A stretch of DNA of 13,527 nt from RUG191 sp045642225 (GCA_045642225.1 JAZUIN010000022.1:1-13527), one strand, 5' to 3'; counted from the stretch's first letter, positions 6,924 to 13,527 are shown. The notes: generated by a model from the sequence alone, not told the origin. Numbers and translations are program-made.

Positions 6924-7964
6924 TTACTTCTTAAGTAACTGTATACTCATTGGTTTTTTCACCTTAATAGGTGGTACTCTCATCAACGAATAATTATTTT
7001 CATAATTAGCTTCAAAAGCTCGAATTTCATTAGTATCAAGATTAAGAGTAATAATTTGCTTATTACCTGGTAAAATCTTAATATTTCTAGGATAATTACC
7101 AGAAATTCTTGTTTCAAACTTGAACTCTAACAAACCTGTCTCTGCATCTCTTTCAAGGCAAGCAATACCATTAATTCCGTCAATCGATGCATAAATGTAT
7201 TTCTCATCTTCTGTAAATTCCAAATCTGCAGATGCTGCTGTAAGGTATGTATCTTTAATAACTGCAACTGTTTGAATTTTTTCAAAGGAAATCTTCTTGT
7301 CATCTTCATTAATAGAATAAACACCTATTTTGTTTCTTTTCTCAGAAAGAATATATACAAACTTGTTGTCCTTCGAAATTCTAGCCATTCTAGGCTCAGA
7401 GCCATACGAGCATCTAATAGTTTCAGCTAACTCTAATTTACCAAATTCATAATCTATGCGATATACCTTAACTTGATCAATACCATAATCTACAGCATAC
7501 AAATATTTATCATCTGGCGAAACCTTTACACAAGTAACTTTAGGCTCCATTCTAGCTTCAATAGAACTATTACCCATACCTTGATGATATTCATAATCAG
7601 CAACATTTCCGATACTTCCATCTTCATTGATCTTCATCATTGTAACACGGCCGTCATAATATCCGCCAACAAAGGCATATCTATTAGCAGAATCTACTGT
7701 GATATATCCACCTCTTACGCCGCCGATTTTCTCTTCGTTTATATATGAAAGTTGTCCGTCATTTTCAATTTTGCATGCAGCAACTCCTTCATCCTTGATG
7801 GAATATAGAAATTCACCATTACTCGATACTACTATATCTACAGGAGTACTTACTGCTTCAAAACCTTTCTCAACAAAAACTCCTGTGTCAACATTAACAT
7901 CATAAATATGTATTCCTGCCTTCTCATCTCTTGTAGCTGACCCTACATAAGCTATAGTCTGCAT
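6924..7964 (-). CDS. Seven-bladed beta-propeller, lactonase (YkgB/Pgl-like) family
   Basis: Belongs to the 'lactonase, 7-bladed propeller' family, whose best-known member is the 6-phosphogluconolactonase of E. coli. It has 346 residues, the usual size. Blade-like repeats with V.VS.DGK.LY patterns recur: IVVSSNGEFLYSI (44-56), VKVSPDDKYLYAVDYGIDQV (147-166), then FVYILSE and TEDEKYIYASIDGINGI. Residues expected to be His in typical members appear changed: the usual P-H-x-x-C is Pro-Lys-Val-Thr-Cys (141-145), and the usual PRH is Pro-Arg-Met (191-193). Activity as a gluconolactonase is therefore doubtful; it may have another substrate or only bind. No signal peptide is visible. It is translationally close to trhP (3 bp gap, with ribosome-binding site inside trhP), so it belongs to that operon. 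Confidence 0.85.
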   Translation of the reverse strand: MQTIAYVGSATRDEKAGIHIYDVNVDTGVFVEKGFEAVSTPVDIVVSSNGEFLYSIKDEGVAACKIENDGQLSYINEEKIGGVRGGYITVDSANRYAFVGGYYDGRVTMMKINEDGSIGNVADYEYHQGMGNSSIEARMEPKVTCVKVSPDDKYLYAVDYGIDQVKVYRIDYEFGKLELAETIRCSYGSEPRMARISKDNKFVYILSEKRNKIGVYSINEDDKKISFEKIQTVAVIKDTYLTAASADLEFTEDEKYIYASIDGINGIACLERDAETGLLEFKFETRISGNYPRNIKILPGNKQIITLNLDTNEIRAFEANYENNYSLMRVPPIKVKKPMSIQLLKK

Positions 7965-7967
7965 TGT

Positions 7968-9194
7968 TTAATCCTCTTCTTTCCTTCTTAAAATATCATA
8001 CTCATCTAACTGAATACCCAAATCAATCCAAAGATTTTCTTTTGGATGCGGTGCAGATTCTACATCTTCACCACGCTCATTTACAATACGTTTAACTTCA
8101 ACTTCTATATTATCGCCGTTTGGTTTCATAACCTCTATAATTTCACCAACAGAGAACTTATTCTTCTGCTCAATATTATAAAGACCATCCTTACATTCAC
8201 CTATGATACCAAGGTATGTGTACTCTTTGATGTAAGTATTACTATCATATATCTGAGTTTCTTCGTTAGGCTTATTAAAGAAGAAGCCTGTCGTAAATTG
8301 TCTATATGTGCAATTACTAATTTGCTCCTTGTACCAAGGCATATTCTTTTCATACAATTTAGGATCTTCTAAATAATCATCAATAGCCTTACGATAAGTT
8401 CTTGCAACAGTAGCAACATACAACGCAGTCTTCATTCTACCTTCAATCTTGAAGCTATCGATTCCTGCATCAATCAATTCAGGAATATGTTCTATCATAC
8501 ACAAATCCTTTGAATTGAAAATGTAAGTACCTCTTTCGTTCTCATATACAGGTAGGTACTCCCCTGGGCGTTGTTCTTCAACAACTGCATATTTCCATCT
8601 ACAAGGATGTGTACATGCTCCTTGATTAGCATCTCTACCAGTAAAATAATTGCTAAGCAAACATCTTCCAGAATATGAAATGCACATTGCACCATGAATA
8701 AAAGTTTCTATTTCTAAATCATCTGGAATGTTTTCTCTTAATCCTTTAATCTCTTTGAGACTCAATTCTCTAGCAGAAACAACTCTTGCAGCACCTTGTT
8801 TATACCAGAAATTATATGTTCCATAATTTGTATTATTGGCTTGTGTACTTATATGAATCTCAACCTCTGGCAATACTTCTTTAGCTATAGTAAACACGCC
8901 TGGATCCGAAATAATTAATGCATCAGGTCCTACAGTCTTTAACTCCTCGAAATACTTATATGCCTCTGGCAAATCATCGTTGTGTGCCAAAATATTAGCT
9001 GTAACATATACCTTAACATTTCTTGCATGGGCAAATTCGACACCCTCTCGCATTTCTTCAATTGTAAAATTTTTGGCTTTGGCACGAAGTCCGAAAACTT
9101 CTCCACCTATGTACACAGCATCTGCCCCAAAAATAACTGCTTCTTTAAGCACTTCTAAAGAGCTTGCCGGCACCAACAATTCAATCGGTCTCAT
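7968..9194 (-). CDS. trhP: TrhP, peptidase U32-family tRNA uridine(34) hydroxylation protein
   Basis: U32 family member of the TrhP (YegQ, B. subtilis YrrN/YrrO) kind, needed to form 5-hydroxyuridine at the wobble position of tRNA; in E. coli this route depends on prephenate and iron-sulphur cluster genes. It has 408 residues, full length. An N-terminal TIM-barrel-like part begins IELLVPASS and contains GADAVYIGG (23-31). The U32 signature runs from Glu163-x-Phe165 through HGAMCISYSGRCLLSNYF (167-184). Cys171, Cys178, Cys194 and Cys198, which probably hold an iron-sulphur cluster, are all present, followed by FNSKDLC and FKIEGRMKT. Older annotation as a collagenase/protease is not supported by the context: the adjacent trmR encodes the next enzyme on the same nucleotide. 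The start ATG has AGGAAGAGGAAG upstream, 12 bp after trmR. Confidence 0.92.
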   Translation of the reverse strand: MRPIELLVPASSLEVLKEAVIFGADAVYIGGEVFGLRAKAKNFTIEEMREGVEFAHARNVKVYVTANILAHNDDLPEAYKYFEELKTVGPDALIISDPGVFTIAKEVLPEVEIHISTQANNTNYGTYNFWYKQGAARVVSARELSLKEIKGLRENIPDDLEIETFIHGAMCISYSGRCLLSNYFTGRDANQGACTHPCRWKYAVVEEQRPGEYLPVYENERGTYIFNSKDLCMIEHIPELIDAGIDSFKIEGRMKTALYVATVARTYRKAIDDYLEDPKLYEKNMPWYKEQISNCTYRQFTTGFFFNKPNEETQIYDSNTYIKEYTYLGIIGECKDGLYNIEQKNKFSVGEIIEVMKPNGDNIEVEVKRIVNERGEDVESAPHPKENLWIDLGIQLDEYDILRRKEED

Positions 9195-9206
9195 TTCTTC
9201 CTCTTC

Positions 9207-9848
9207 CTACTTAACTACCGTAATCGATACTCCATCGCCTACTGGCAAAATTGTAGTTTCGTATTTATCATCATGACTAATCTCATATAAGTATTCTCTC
9301 ATACGCTTATGTATAGTTCTGTTTCTTCGCTCAACAATAAAATGTGATTCTAAAATATCTCCATCCTGCAACACATTATCTGTAATTATTACAGTTCCTG
9401 ATTTACTAAGTCTGCAAAGTTCAGGCCAAAAATTAATATATTGCCCCTTAGCTGCATCCATAAATATAAAATCATACGCACCATCTAATGCTGGCAATAT
9501 TTCTTCTGCATCACCACAAAGCAACTCCACTCTATCATCAACATTTGCCCGAACGAAATTCTCACGGGCAATAGGGATTCGCTTCTCATAATTCTCAATA
9601 GTTGTAATCTTGCAATCCTTTGGCCCATATGTCGCCATAAGAATTGCAGAAAATCCTACTGCTGTCCCCACCTCTAAAATGTTACGCGGTTGCTTCAAGC
9701 TAAGCATAACCTTGAGAAATTGTTGCATGTCCTTGCGTATAATCGGAACATATGTAGCTAATGCTTCCTTCTCAATTTCATTAAGAATCGGTGTGTTATC
9801 TTGTTGTAGTGAACTAAGGTAAACATTTAACCTTTCTAAATCTAACAT
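9207..9848 (-). CDS. trmR: TrmR, tRNA 5-hydroxyuridine(34) O-methyltransferase
   Basis: SAM-dependent O-methyltransferase (methyltransf_3/caffeoyl-CoA type), 213 residues. By homology and position it corresponds to B. subtilis YrrM/TrmR, which methylates 5-hydroxyuridine at tRNA position 34 to 5-methoxyuridine. The SAM motif ILEVGTAVGFSAI is at 57-69, the acidic ribose-binding Glu at about 85, a GDAEE at 112-116, and the metal-site residues Asp131 (FMDAAKGQY), Asp157 and Asn158 (IITDNV). It starts with ATG one base after the TAA of the RNase J gene, with GGAAG inside the end of that gene as ribosome-binding site, which implies coupling. trhP follows 12 bp on. Without that neighbour the substrate could not be told from sequence. 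Confidence 0.9.
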   Translation of the reverse strand: MLDLERLNVYLSSLQQDNTPILNEIEKEALATYVPIIRKDMQQFLKVMLSLKQPRNILEVGTAVGFSAILMATYGPKDCKITTIENYEKRIPIARENFVRANVDDRVELLCGDAEEILPALDGAYDFIFMDAAKGQYINFWPELCRLSKSGTVIITDNVLQDGDILESHFIVERRNRTIHKRMREYLYEISHDDKYETTILPVGDGVSITVVK

Positions 9849-9849
9849 C

Positions 9850-11505
9850 TTACACTTCCATAATTATTGGCATAATCATTGGTCTTCTCTTAGTCTCTTT
9901 CCACACAAAGTCACCCAAGGAATCTCTTATCATTGACTTAATTTTTGACCAATCTGTTATTCCTTTATCCATACAATCTTCCATTGTATCATTAAGTATA
10001 GCTCGAGCTGATTCCATCAAATCCTCAGCCCCTCTTACATACACAAAACCTCGAGATACGATATCTGGTCCTGCAAGCACTTGTCCACTTGCAGAGTCAA
10101 GTGTTAATACAACGATAATTATTCCATCTTCTGATAAATGTTGTCTGTCTCGAATAACGATATTTCCAACATCTCCAACGCCTAAACCATCAACATATAT
10201 AGAACCTGTATGTACGTGGTCTGTAACCTTAGCATTTTCATCATCAATACTTAATACATCGCCTGATGAAAGAATGAACACATCATCAGTACTGTACCCA
10301 AGACTCTTCGCTATCTTGGCATTAGCTTTCAAATGCTTGTATTCTCCATGAACTGGAATAACATACTTAGGATTAACTAATGTATATAACAATTTAAGCT
10401 CTTCTTCACAAGCATGTCCCGATACATGAGCATCTTGAAAAACGACCTCTGCGCCTCTTCGCGACAATTCATTAATAACCTTAGAAACAGCCTTCTCATT
10501 TCCAGGAATTGGATGTGAAGAAAATATAATAGTATCATTAGGCTTAATCGCAACCTTACGATGAGTTCCATTAGCCATTCTCGATAAAGCAGCCATTGAC
10601 TCGCCTTGAGAGCCAGTTGTAATCAAGCATGTTTGCTCATCTGGATAATTCTTGAGCTGTTCAATGTCAACTAATGTGTATTCAGGTACATTAAGATATC
10701 CAAGCTCAGACGCTGTAGCAATAATATTTACCATACTGCGTCCTTCGACAACAACCTTACGTCCAAATTTGTGAGCACTATTTATAATCTGTTGCACTCT
10801 ATCAACATTTGATGCAAATGTAGCAATTATAATTCTTTGCGACTTATGATCTGCAAACACTTCATCAAAAGTCTTTCCTACAGTCTTCTCTGATGGAGTA
10901 AAGCCTGGTCTTTCAGCATTAGTAGAATCCGCAAGCATTGCAAGAACACCCTTCTTGCCAAGCTCCGAAAATCTCGCCAAATCAATAGCATCTCCAAAGA
11001 CAGGTGTATAATCCACCTTGAAGTCTCCCGTATGAACTACGATTCCCGCTGGAGAATATATAGCAAGAGCTGCCGCATCTTGAATGCTATGATTTGTTTT
11101 GATAAATTCAATTCTAAAGCAACCTGCATTTATATGCTGTCCATATTTTACAACCTTACGTTTAATCTGACTCATCATATTGTGCTCTCTAAGCTTATTA
11201 TCAATAAGTCCTATCGTAAGCTTTGTTGCGTATATAGGAGCATTTATTTCTTTGAAAATATATGGAATAGCACCTATATGGTCTTCATGTCCGTGAGTAA
11301 TAAAAAAGCCTTTAATCTTATCCTCATTATCTTTGAGATAGGATACATCTGGTATTACTAGATCGATACCTAACATATCTGTCTCCGGAAATGCTAATCC
11401 ACAATCCACTACGATAATACTATCATCATACTCAAATGCGGTAATATTCATTCCGATCGCTTCCAAACCGCCTAGTGGAATAATTTTTAATTTGTTGTCT
11501 GCCAA
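9850..11505 (-). CDS. rnj: Ribonuclease J
   Basis: Metallo-beta-lactamase/beta-CASP nuclease with endonuclease and 5'-3' exonuclease activity; it matures and degrades RNA in Gram-positive bacteria. It has 551 residues, close to the usual 555. The zinc motif HGHEDH is at 71-76, His139 in KTNHS and Asp161 in HTGDFKVD complete the metal site. The beta-CASP part holds ADSTNAERPG and ATFASNVDRVQQI, then SGHACEEEL and VIPVHGEY. A GGLEAIGMN at 12-20 takes the place of the usual GGLGEIGKN. The start is TTG (11505-11503), chosen because GGAGG lies 6 nt upstream and homology begins at once; no ATG fits. A structured 83-bp gap separates it from the DUF1292 gene, while trmR follows after 1 bp. Whether it is RNase J1 or J2 cannot be decided. 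Confidence 0.96.
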   Translation of the reverse strand: MADNKLKIIPLGGLEAIGMNITAFEYDDSIIVVDCGLAFPETDMLGIDLVIPDVSYLKDNEDKIKGFFITHGHEDHIGAIPYIFKEINAPIYATKLTIGLIDNKLREHNMMSQIKRKVVKYGQHINAGCFRIEFIKTNHSIQDAAALAIYSPAGIVVHTGDFKVDYTPVFGDAIDLARFSELGKKGVLAMLADSTNAERPGFTPSEKTVGKTFDEVFADHKSQRIIIATFASNVDRVQQIINSAHKFGRKVVVEGRSMVNIIATASELGYLNVPEYTLVDIEQLKNYPDEQTCLITTGSQGESMAALSRMANGTHRKVAIKPNDTIIFSSHPIPGNEKAVSKVINELSRRGAEVVFQDAHVSGHACEEELKLLYTLVNPKYVIPVHGEYKHLKANAKIAKSLGYSTDDVFILSSGDVLSIDDENAKVTDHVHTGSIYVDGLGVGDVGNIVIRDRQHLSEDGIIIVVLTLDSASGQVLAGPDIVSRGFVYVRGAEDLMESARAILNDTMEDCMDKGITDWSKIKSMIRDSLGDFVWKETKRRPMIMPIIMEV

Positions 11506-11593
11506 TTCTTACCTCCGTTCTCGACGCAGTCTACTTAAAACATATAAAATGTCTTACGTCTCCTGCCCCTCTTTTAATAAATAAATTATTAAA
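11506..11593 (-). other. Leader region before RNase J with two inverted repeats
   Basis: In an operon otherwise spaced by 1-23 bp this gap is 83 bp. It opens with an AT-only palindrome (TTTAATAA at 11573-11580 and TTATTAAA at 11586-11593, 5-nt loop) that overlaps the DUF1292 stop codon but has no T-run after it. Next comes a possible two-part stem: GACG (11560-11557) with CGTC (11526-11523), and inside it AAGACAT (11555-11549) with ATGTTTT (11543-11537). The ribosome-binding site lies just beyond. I see no clear promoter. A processing or regulatory role is conjecture. Confidence 0.4.
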
Positions 11594-11858
11594 CTAAATC
11601 CGTATCTTCTAATAATTCATCAAACACTTTAACTATTGCATCATATTCTGCTTCATCACTAACAGGTTCTACTGTAACCATTCCGTCTTCTTCTTCAACC
11701 TCTTTGAATACGTATGCATCTGTTTCTTCAGAATCCTCTTCGCATAGAAGTAAATATTTAACCTCATTCAAGGTTGTTTCTGCTAAAACATATAATTTTA
11801 TTTCTTCATTAGTTTCTGCATCATAAAAACTAATTTGTTCCATATTTTGTTCTGACAT
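11589..11858 (-). CDS. DUF1292 protein (YrzB family)
   Basis: A strongly acidic 89-residue cytosolic protein of the DUF1292 family, found next to ruvX throughout Firmicutes. It shows the family pattern: a beta-rich start ISFYDAETNEEIKLYVLAET, then a conserved YLLLCEEDSEETDAYVFKEVEEEDG core (about 36-60), then a variable acidic tail ending near AIVKVFDELLEDTDLV. The molecular role is unknown. A second Met at residue 6 is an alternative start, but ATG at 11858 has AAAGGA about 7-10 nt upstream and gives the usual length. It follows ruvX by 21 bp and belongs to the ireB operon. Confidence 0.92.
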   Translation of the reverse strand: MSEQNMEQISFYDAETNEEIKLYVLAETTLNEVKYLLLCEEDSEETDAYVFKEVEEEDGMVTVEPVSDEAEYDAIVKVFDELLEDTDLV

Positions 11859-11879
11859 AATAATTTCCTTTTCAATTAA

Positions 11880-12353
11880 TTATAAACTACTCTCTCCTTC
11901 AAGCAGTTCCTTCTTCTTGTCTTCACCCAAATCATCAAGAAATCCCTGAAGAATAACCATAGCTGCTATCTTATCAATTTGCTTTTTGTGATCAACGTCT
12001 TTGATTCCACATTCACGCATCAATTCATGTGCTTCAAAACTCGAAAGTCTCTCATCATACATATTAACCTGAATACCAAGTCGTTTCTCCAACATAGCTT
12101 TAAATTCTAAAGTCTTATTCGCTCTATCCCCAAAAGAATCATCCATATTAAGTGGTAGTCCCAAAACTACTTCCTTAATCTGATATTCCGCAACCAATGC
12201 TTCTATTCTTGCCAGAGTCTTTCTTAACTTGTTCTCACGTTCTCTCCAAATCGTCTCTACCGGAGTTGCACTCATAAGTAAAGGGTCACTTATCGCAACC
12301 CCTACTGTCTTCGTTCCATAGTCCAAACCAAGAAACCGATATGTATCACTCAT
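11880..12353 (-). CDS. ruvX: RuvX/YqgF, Holliday-junction-resolvase-like nuclease
   Basis: RNase H-fold enzyme of the YqgF family, 157 residues. Homologues act in 5'-end processing of pre-16S rRNA, and a Holliday junction role has also been proposed. The first acidic motif is LGLDYGTKTVGVAISD (8-23) with Asp11, followed by VVLGLPLNMDDSFGDRA (62-78), the second motif YDERLSS (99-105) with Glu101, and IDKIAAMVILQGFL (126-139) with Asp127. All three acidic positions are kept, so it should be active. A charged C-terminal tail of about 18 residues extends past the usual end. The ATG overlaps the ireB stop codon by one base (TAATG), indicating translational coupling. Confidence 0.96.
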   Translation of the reverse strand: MSDTYRFLGLDYGTKTVGVAISDPLLMSATPVETIWRERENKLRKTLARIEALVAEYQIKEVVLGLPLNMDDSFGDRANKTLEFKAMLEKRLGIQVNMYDERLSSFEAHELMRECGIKDVDHKKQIDKIAAMVILQGFLDDLGEDKKKELLEGESSL

Positions 12354-12619
12354 TATTTATTCCAAGCCTCAGTATTGATATATTCACGAAGTAATTCTTC
12401 TACAAGCTCGTCCTTCTCAACCTTCATGATAAGACTTCTTGCATTATTGTGACTTGTAATAAATGTTGGATCTCCCGACATAATATATCCAACAATTTGA
12501 TTTACAGGATTATATCCTTTCTCAGTCAAAGCTTCATAAACGTGCTTTATTATCTCTTTAACTGAATATTGGGGTTCTGTCTTAACCCTAAAAAATTGTG
12601 TGTTTCCTAAATCTTGCAT
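12353..12619 (-). CDS. ireB: IreB family regulatory phosphoprotein (UPF0297/DUF965, YrzL)
   Basis: An 88-residue cytosolic protein. In Enterococcus faecalis, IreB is phosphorylated on N-terminal threonines by the PASTA kinase IreK and affects cephalosporin resistance. The family core KGYNPVNQIVGYIMSGDPTF (34-53) is intact, followed by HNNARSLIMKVEKDELVEELLREYI. Thr7, at the position of one of the two reported phosphothreonines of IreB, is present; position 4 is Leu, so only one site would remain. It is the first gene of its operon, with promoter at 12659-12687 and GAGGA ribosome-binding site. In most Firmicutes alaS lies directly upstream; here an Rpn-like gene does. Confidence 0.95.
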   Translation of the reverse strand: MQDLGNTQFFRVKTEPQYSVKEIIKHVYEALTEKGYNPVNQIVGYIMSGDPTFITSHNNARSLIMKVEKDELVEELLREYINTEAWNK

Positions 12620-12658
12620 TGTTCCGTCCTCTTCCTCTATAGGTTTACATTATTTACC

Positions 12659-12687
12659 ATTTTATCGTATTTATGAGTTATTTTCAA
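12659..12687 (-). promoter_or_regulatory. Promoter of the ireB-ruvX operon
   Basis: On the minus strand TTGAAA (12687-12682) is followed after exactly 17 bp by TAAAAT (12664-12659). A start near 12652 gives a leader of about 33 nt before the ireB ATG. It lies in the 112-bp gap after the Rpn-like gene, in which I see no convincing terminator, so readthrough from upstream is possible too. Confidence 0.72.
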
Positions 12688-12731
12688 GGTTTAACAAGTT
12701 TGCCCTACATCTTTTGAAACAACTGACATTT

Positions 12732-12992
12732 TCAGGATTTACTTTTTTCTTTAGCAAGCTTCTCCTCTAACTCTTTTATTCTTGCTTCTGCTTTTGCTAT
12801 TGCTTTATCCTTTGACGCTATTGCTTCATTTTTTAATTCAATAGTTTTAATGTTTAACGCTATAGTTTCATCTCTTGAGGCTATAGTTTCGTCTTTTGAG
12901 GCTATAGTCTTTTCCATCTTCGCAATTTCAATTCTAAAATCTTCATTTTCTTCACGTTCTTCTAATGCTATACATTGACTTAAATTACACAT
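12732..12992 (-). CDS. Possible internal C-terminal short form of the Rpn-like protein
   Basis: Inside the Rpn-like gene and in the same frame, GAGGAGGT (13007-13000) lies 7 nt before an ATG at 12992-12990, the best Shine-Dalgarno in the window. Translation from here would give an 86-residue protein starting MCNLSQ and consisting of the acidic linker and the heptad coiled coil, without the nuclease domain. In E. coli rpn genes, short C-terminal products from internal starts act as antitoxins to the full protein. The motif encodes the family segment Glu-Glu-Val, so it could also be coincidence. Confidence 0.45.
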   Translation of the reverse strand: MCNLSQCIALEEREENEDFRIEIAKMEKTIASKDETIASRDETIALNIKTIELKNEAIASKDKAIAKAEARIKELEEKLAKEKSKS

Positions 12993-13527
12993 TTCAGCTA
13001 CCTCCTCTTCTATTTCTCTTGTCATCTCAAAGCCATACTCAGCTTCTAAGATTCGCTTTTTCTCTTCAACTTCTTTCTTATCTGAAAACAAAATTGAAAG
13101 TAATCTTATTAGCTTATTATTTGAATTCTCTGTATACTCTCCATTTAGATTTATAAATATTACATCTATCAAATCATATCGACCAAAATGAACATTTTCA
13201 TCTGTCTTTGAATACAAAACCTTAGGTTCAATCGAATACTCAACTATTGTATCTCTAACATTTCTGTAATCCTTCTTCTTACTTGGTGTATTCATACAAA
13301 TCCATATTGAATAAGATTTCTTGACACCATCATAATTAAGAGCTGTGTATTCTTCATCCATTTGCTCTGAAATCAATCGATTACTATAGACAATTCCTCT
13401 AGTTGTCAAATCATTTCCTCGATAAAAAGTGTTTTGAGCTTGGATATTAATGTAAAGCTTAATCTTTTCGTCTAATGTCTTTATAGTAAAAAGTATATCA
13501 AATCCCATAGCACCTTCGCCAGGGATT
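12732..13527 (-). CDS. Rpn-family (PD-(D/E)XK) nuclease/transposase-like protein, 5' end outside window
   Basis: C-terminal part of a protein of the Rpn / 'PD-(D/E)XK nuclease family transposase' group common in Lachnospiraceae. The frame is open to the window edge: six codons (Ile-Pro-Gly-Glu-Gly-Ala) precede the first Met at 13508, and family members normally extend well upstream, so the true start is outside. Numbering from that Met: the strand FDILFTI (3-9) with the first catalytic Asp, LYINIQAQN (18-26) where the family usually has Ile-Glu-Ala-Gln, RGIVYSNRLIS (37-47), and SYSIWICMNTP (65-75). Then come an EEKKRILE helix, a MCNLSQ segment (173-178) and a coiled coil of about seven heptads. 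The Glu-to-Gln change at residue 23 may abolish cleavage. Relatives are linked to recombination and anti-phage defence. A strong internal start lies at 12992. Confidence 0.85.
   Translation of the reverse strand, partial: IPGEGAMGFDILFTIKTLDEKIKLYINIQAQNTFYRGNDLTTRGIVYSNRLISEQMDEEYTALNYDGVKKSYSIWICMNTPSKKKDYRNVRDTIVEYSIEPKVLYSKTDENVHFGRYDLIDVIFINLNGEYTENSNNKLIRLLSILFSDKKEVEEKKRILEAEYGFEMTREIEEEVAEMCNLSQCIALEEREENEDFRIEIAKMEKTIASKDETIASRDETIALNIKTIELKNEAIASKDKAIAKAEARIKELEEKLAKEKSKS
12775..12915. repeat. 21-bp tandem repeats encoding heptads in the Rpn-like gene
   Basis: Units of 21 bp start at 12796, 12817, 12838, 12859, 12880 and 12901, with a weaker one at 12775. Those at 12859 and 12880 differ at only two positions, and most begin GCTATAGTTTC or GCTATTGCTT. 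They encode seven-residue units such as TIASKDE, TIASRDE and AIASKDK, giving a coiled coil. Repeat number could change by slippage in steps of seven residues without breaking the frame. Confidence 0.9.

Noticed and set aside
7968..9194. Secreted collagenase-like protease (U32)
   Set aside because: There is no signal peptide. The four Cys of the Fe-S type, the adjacent trmR and the family's demonstrated tRNA hydroxylation role favour TrhP.
12732..13527. Insertion sequence based on the transposase-like label of the Rpn family
   Set aside because: No terminal inverted repeats or target-site duplication can be seen in the part present, and Rpn-type genes are generally solitary nuclease genes rather than IS elements.

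Overview
The window looks like chromosome of a low-GC Gram-positive anaerobe of the Clostridia, most likely a Lachnospiraceae relative of Butyrivibrio, Roseburia or Lachnospira. The grounds are the AT-rich sequence, the style of the RNase J, TrhP and Rpn-like proteins, and the gene order ireB-ruvX-DUF1292-(RNase J)-trmR-trhP. That order is a variant of the Firmicutes block known in Bacillus subtilis as yrzL-yrrK-yrzB-...-yrrM-yrrN/O. The genus is inference. Every gene I can support is on the minus strand, so transcription runs from high to low coordinates.

Reading in that direction: (1) 13527-12732, the end of an Rpn/PD-(D/E)XK nuclease-family gene, cut by the window edge. It has a heptad-repeat tail and a strong internal ribosome-binding site. 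(2) A clear promoter (12659-12687) starts a tight housekeeping operon: ireB, ruvX, a DUF1292 gene, RNase J (TTG start, with an 83-bp structured gap before it), trmR, trhP and a beta-propeller lactonase-like gene. A hairpin follows at 6891-6917. (3) aroC and tgt, 10 bp apart, end at a second hairpin whose loop carries the -35 box of the next promoter. (4) yajC, a COG2252-type purine permease, a short-chain dehydrogenase, a DUF4190-like membrane protein and two related single-span membrane-anchored proteins that I cannot name. (5) At the left end, a complete 6S RNA gene with promoter, foldable transcript and terminator, preceded by degenerate tandem repeats.

The functional theme is translation and RNA metabolism. 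TrhP and TrmR make 5-methoxyuridine at tRNA position 34, Tgt starts queuosine at the same position, RNase J turns over RNA, and 6S RNA regulates RNA polymerase. AroC makes chorismate, the precursor of the prephenate that TrhP-type hydroxylation depends on, so its nearness may be meaningful. IreB, RuvX, YajC and the permease are standard cell functions.

The least explained parts are the internal start and apparent catalytic Glu-to-Gln change in the Rpn-like gene, the repeats overlapping the 6S promoter, and the paralogous membrane protein pair at 383-1574. I see no CRISPR array, insertion sequence, tRNA or rRNA gene, and no clearly new multi-gene system.
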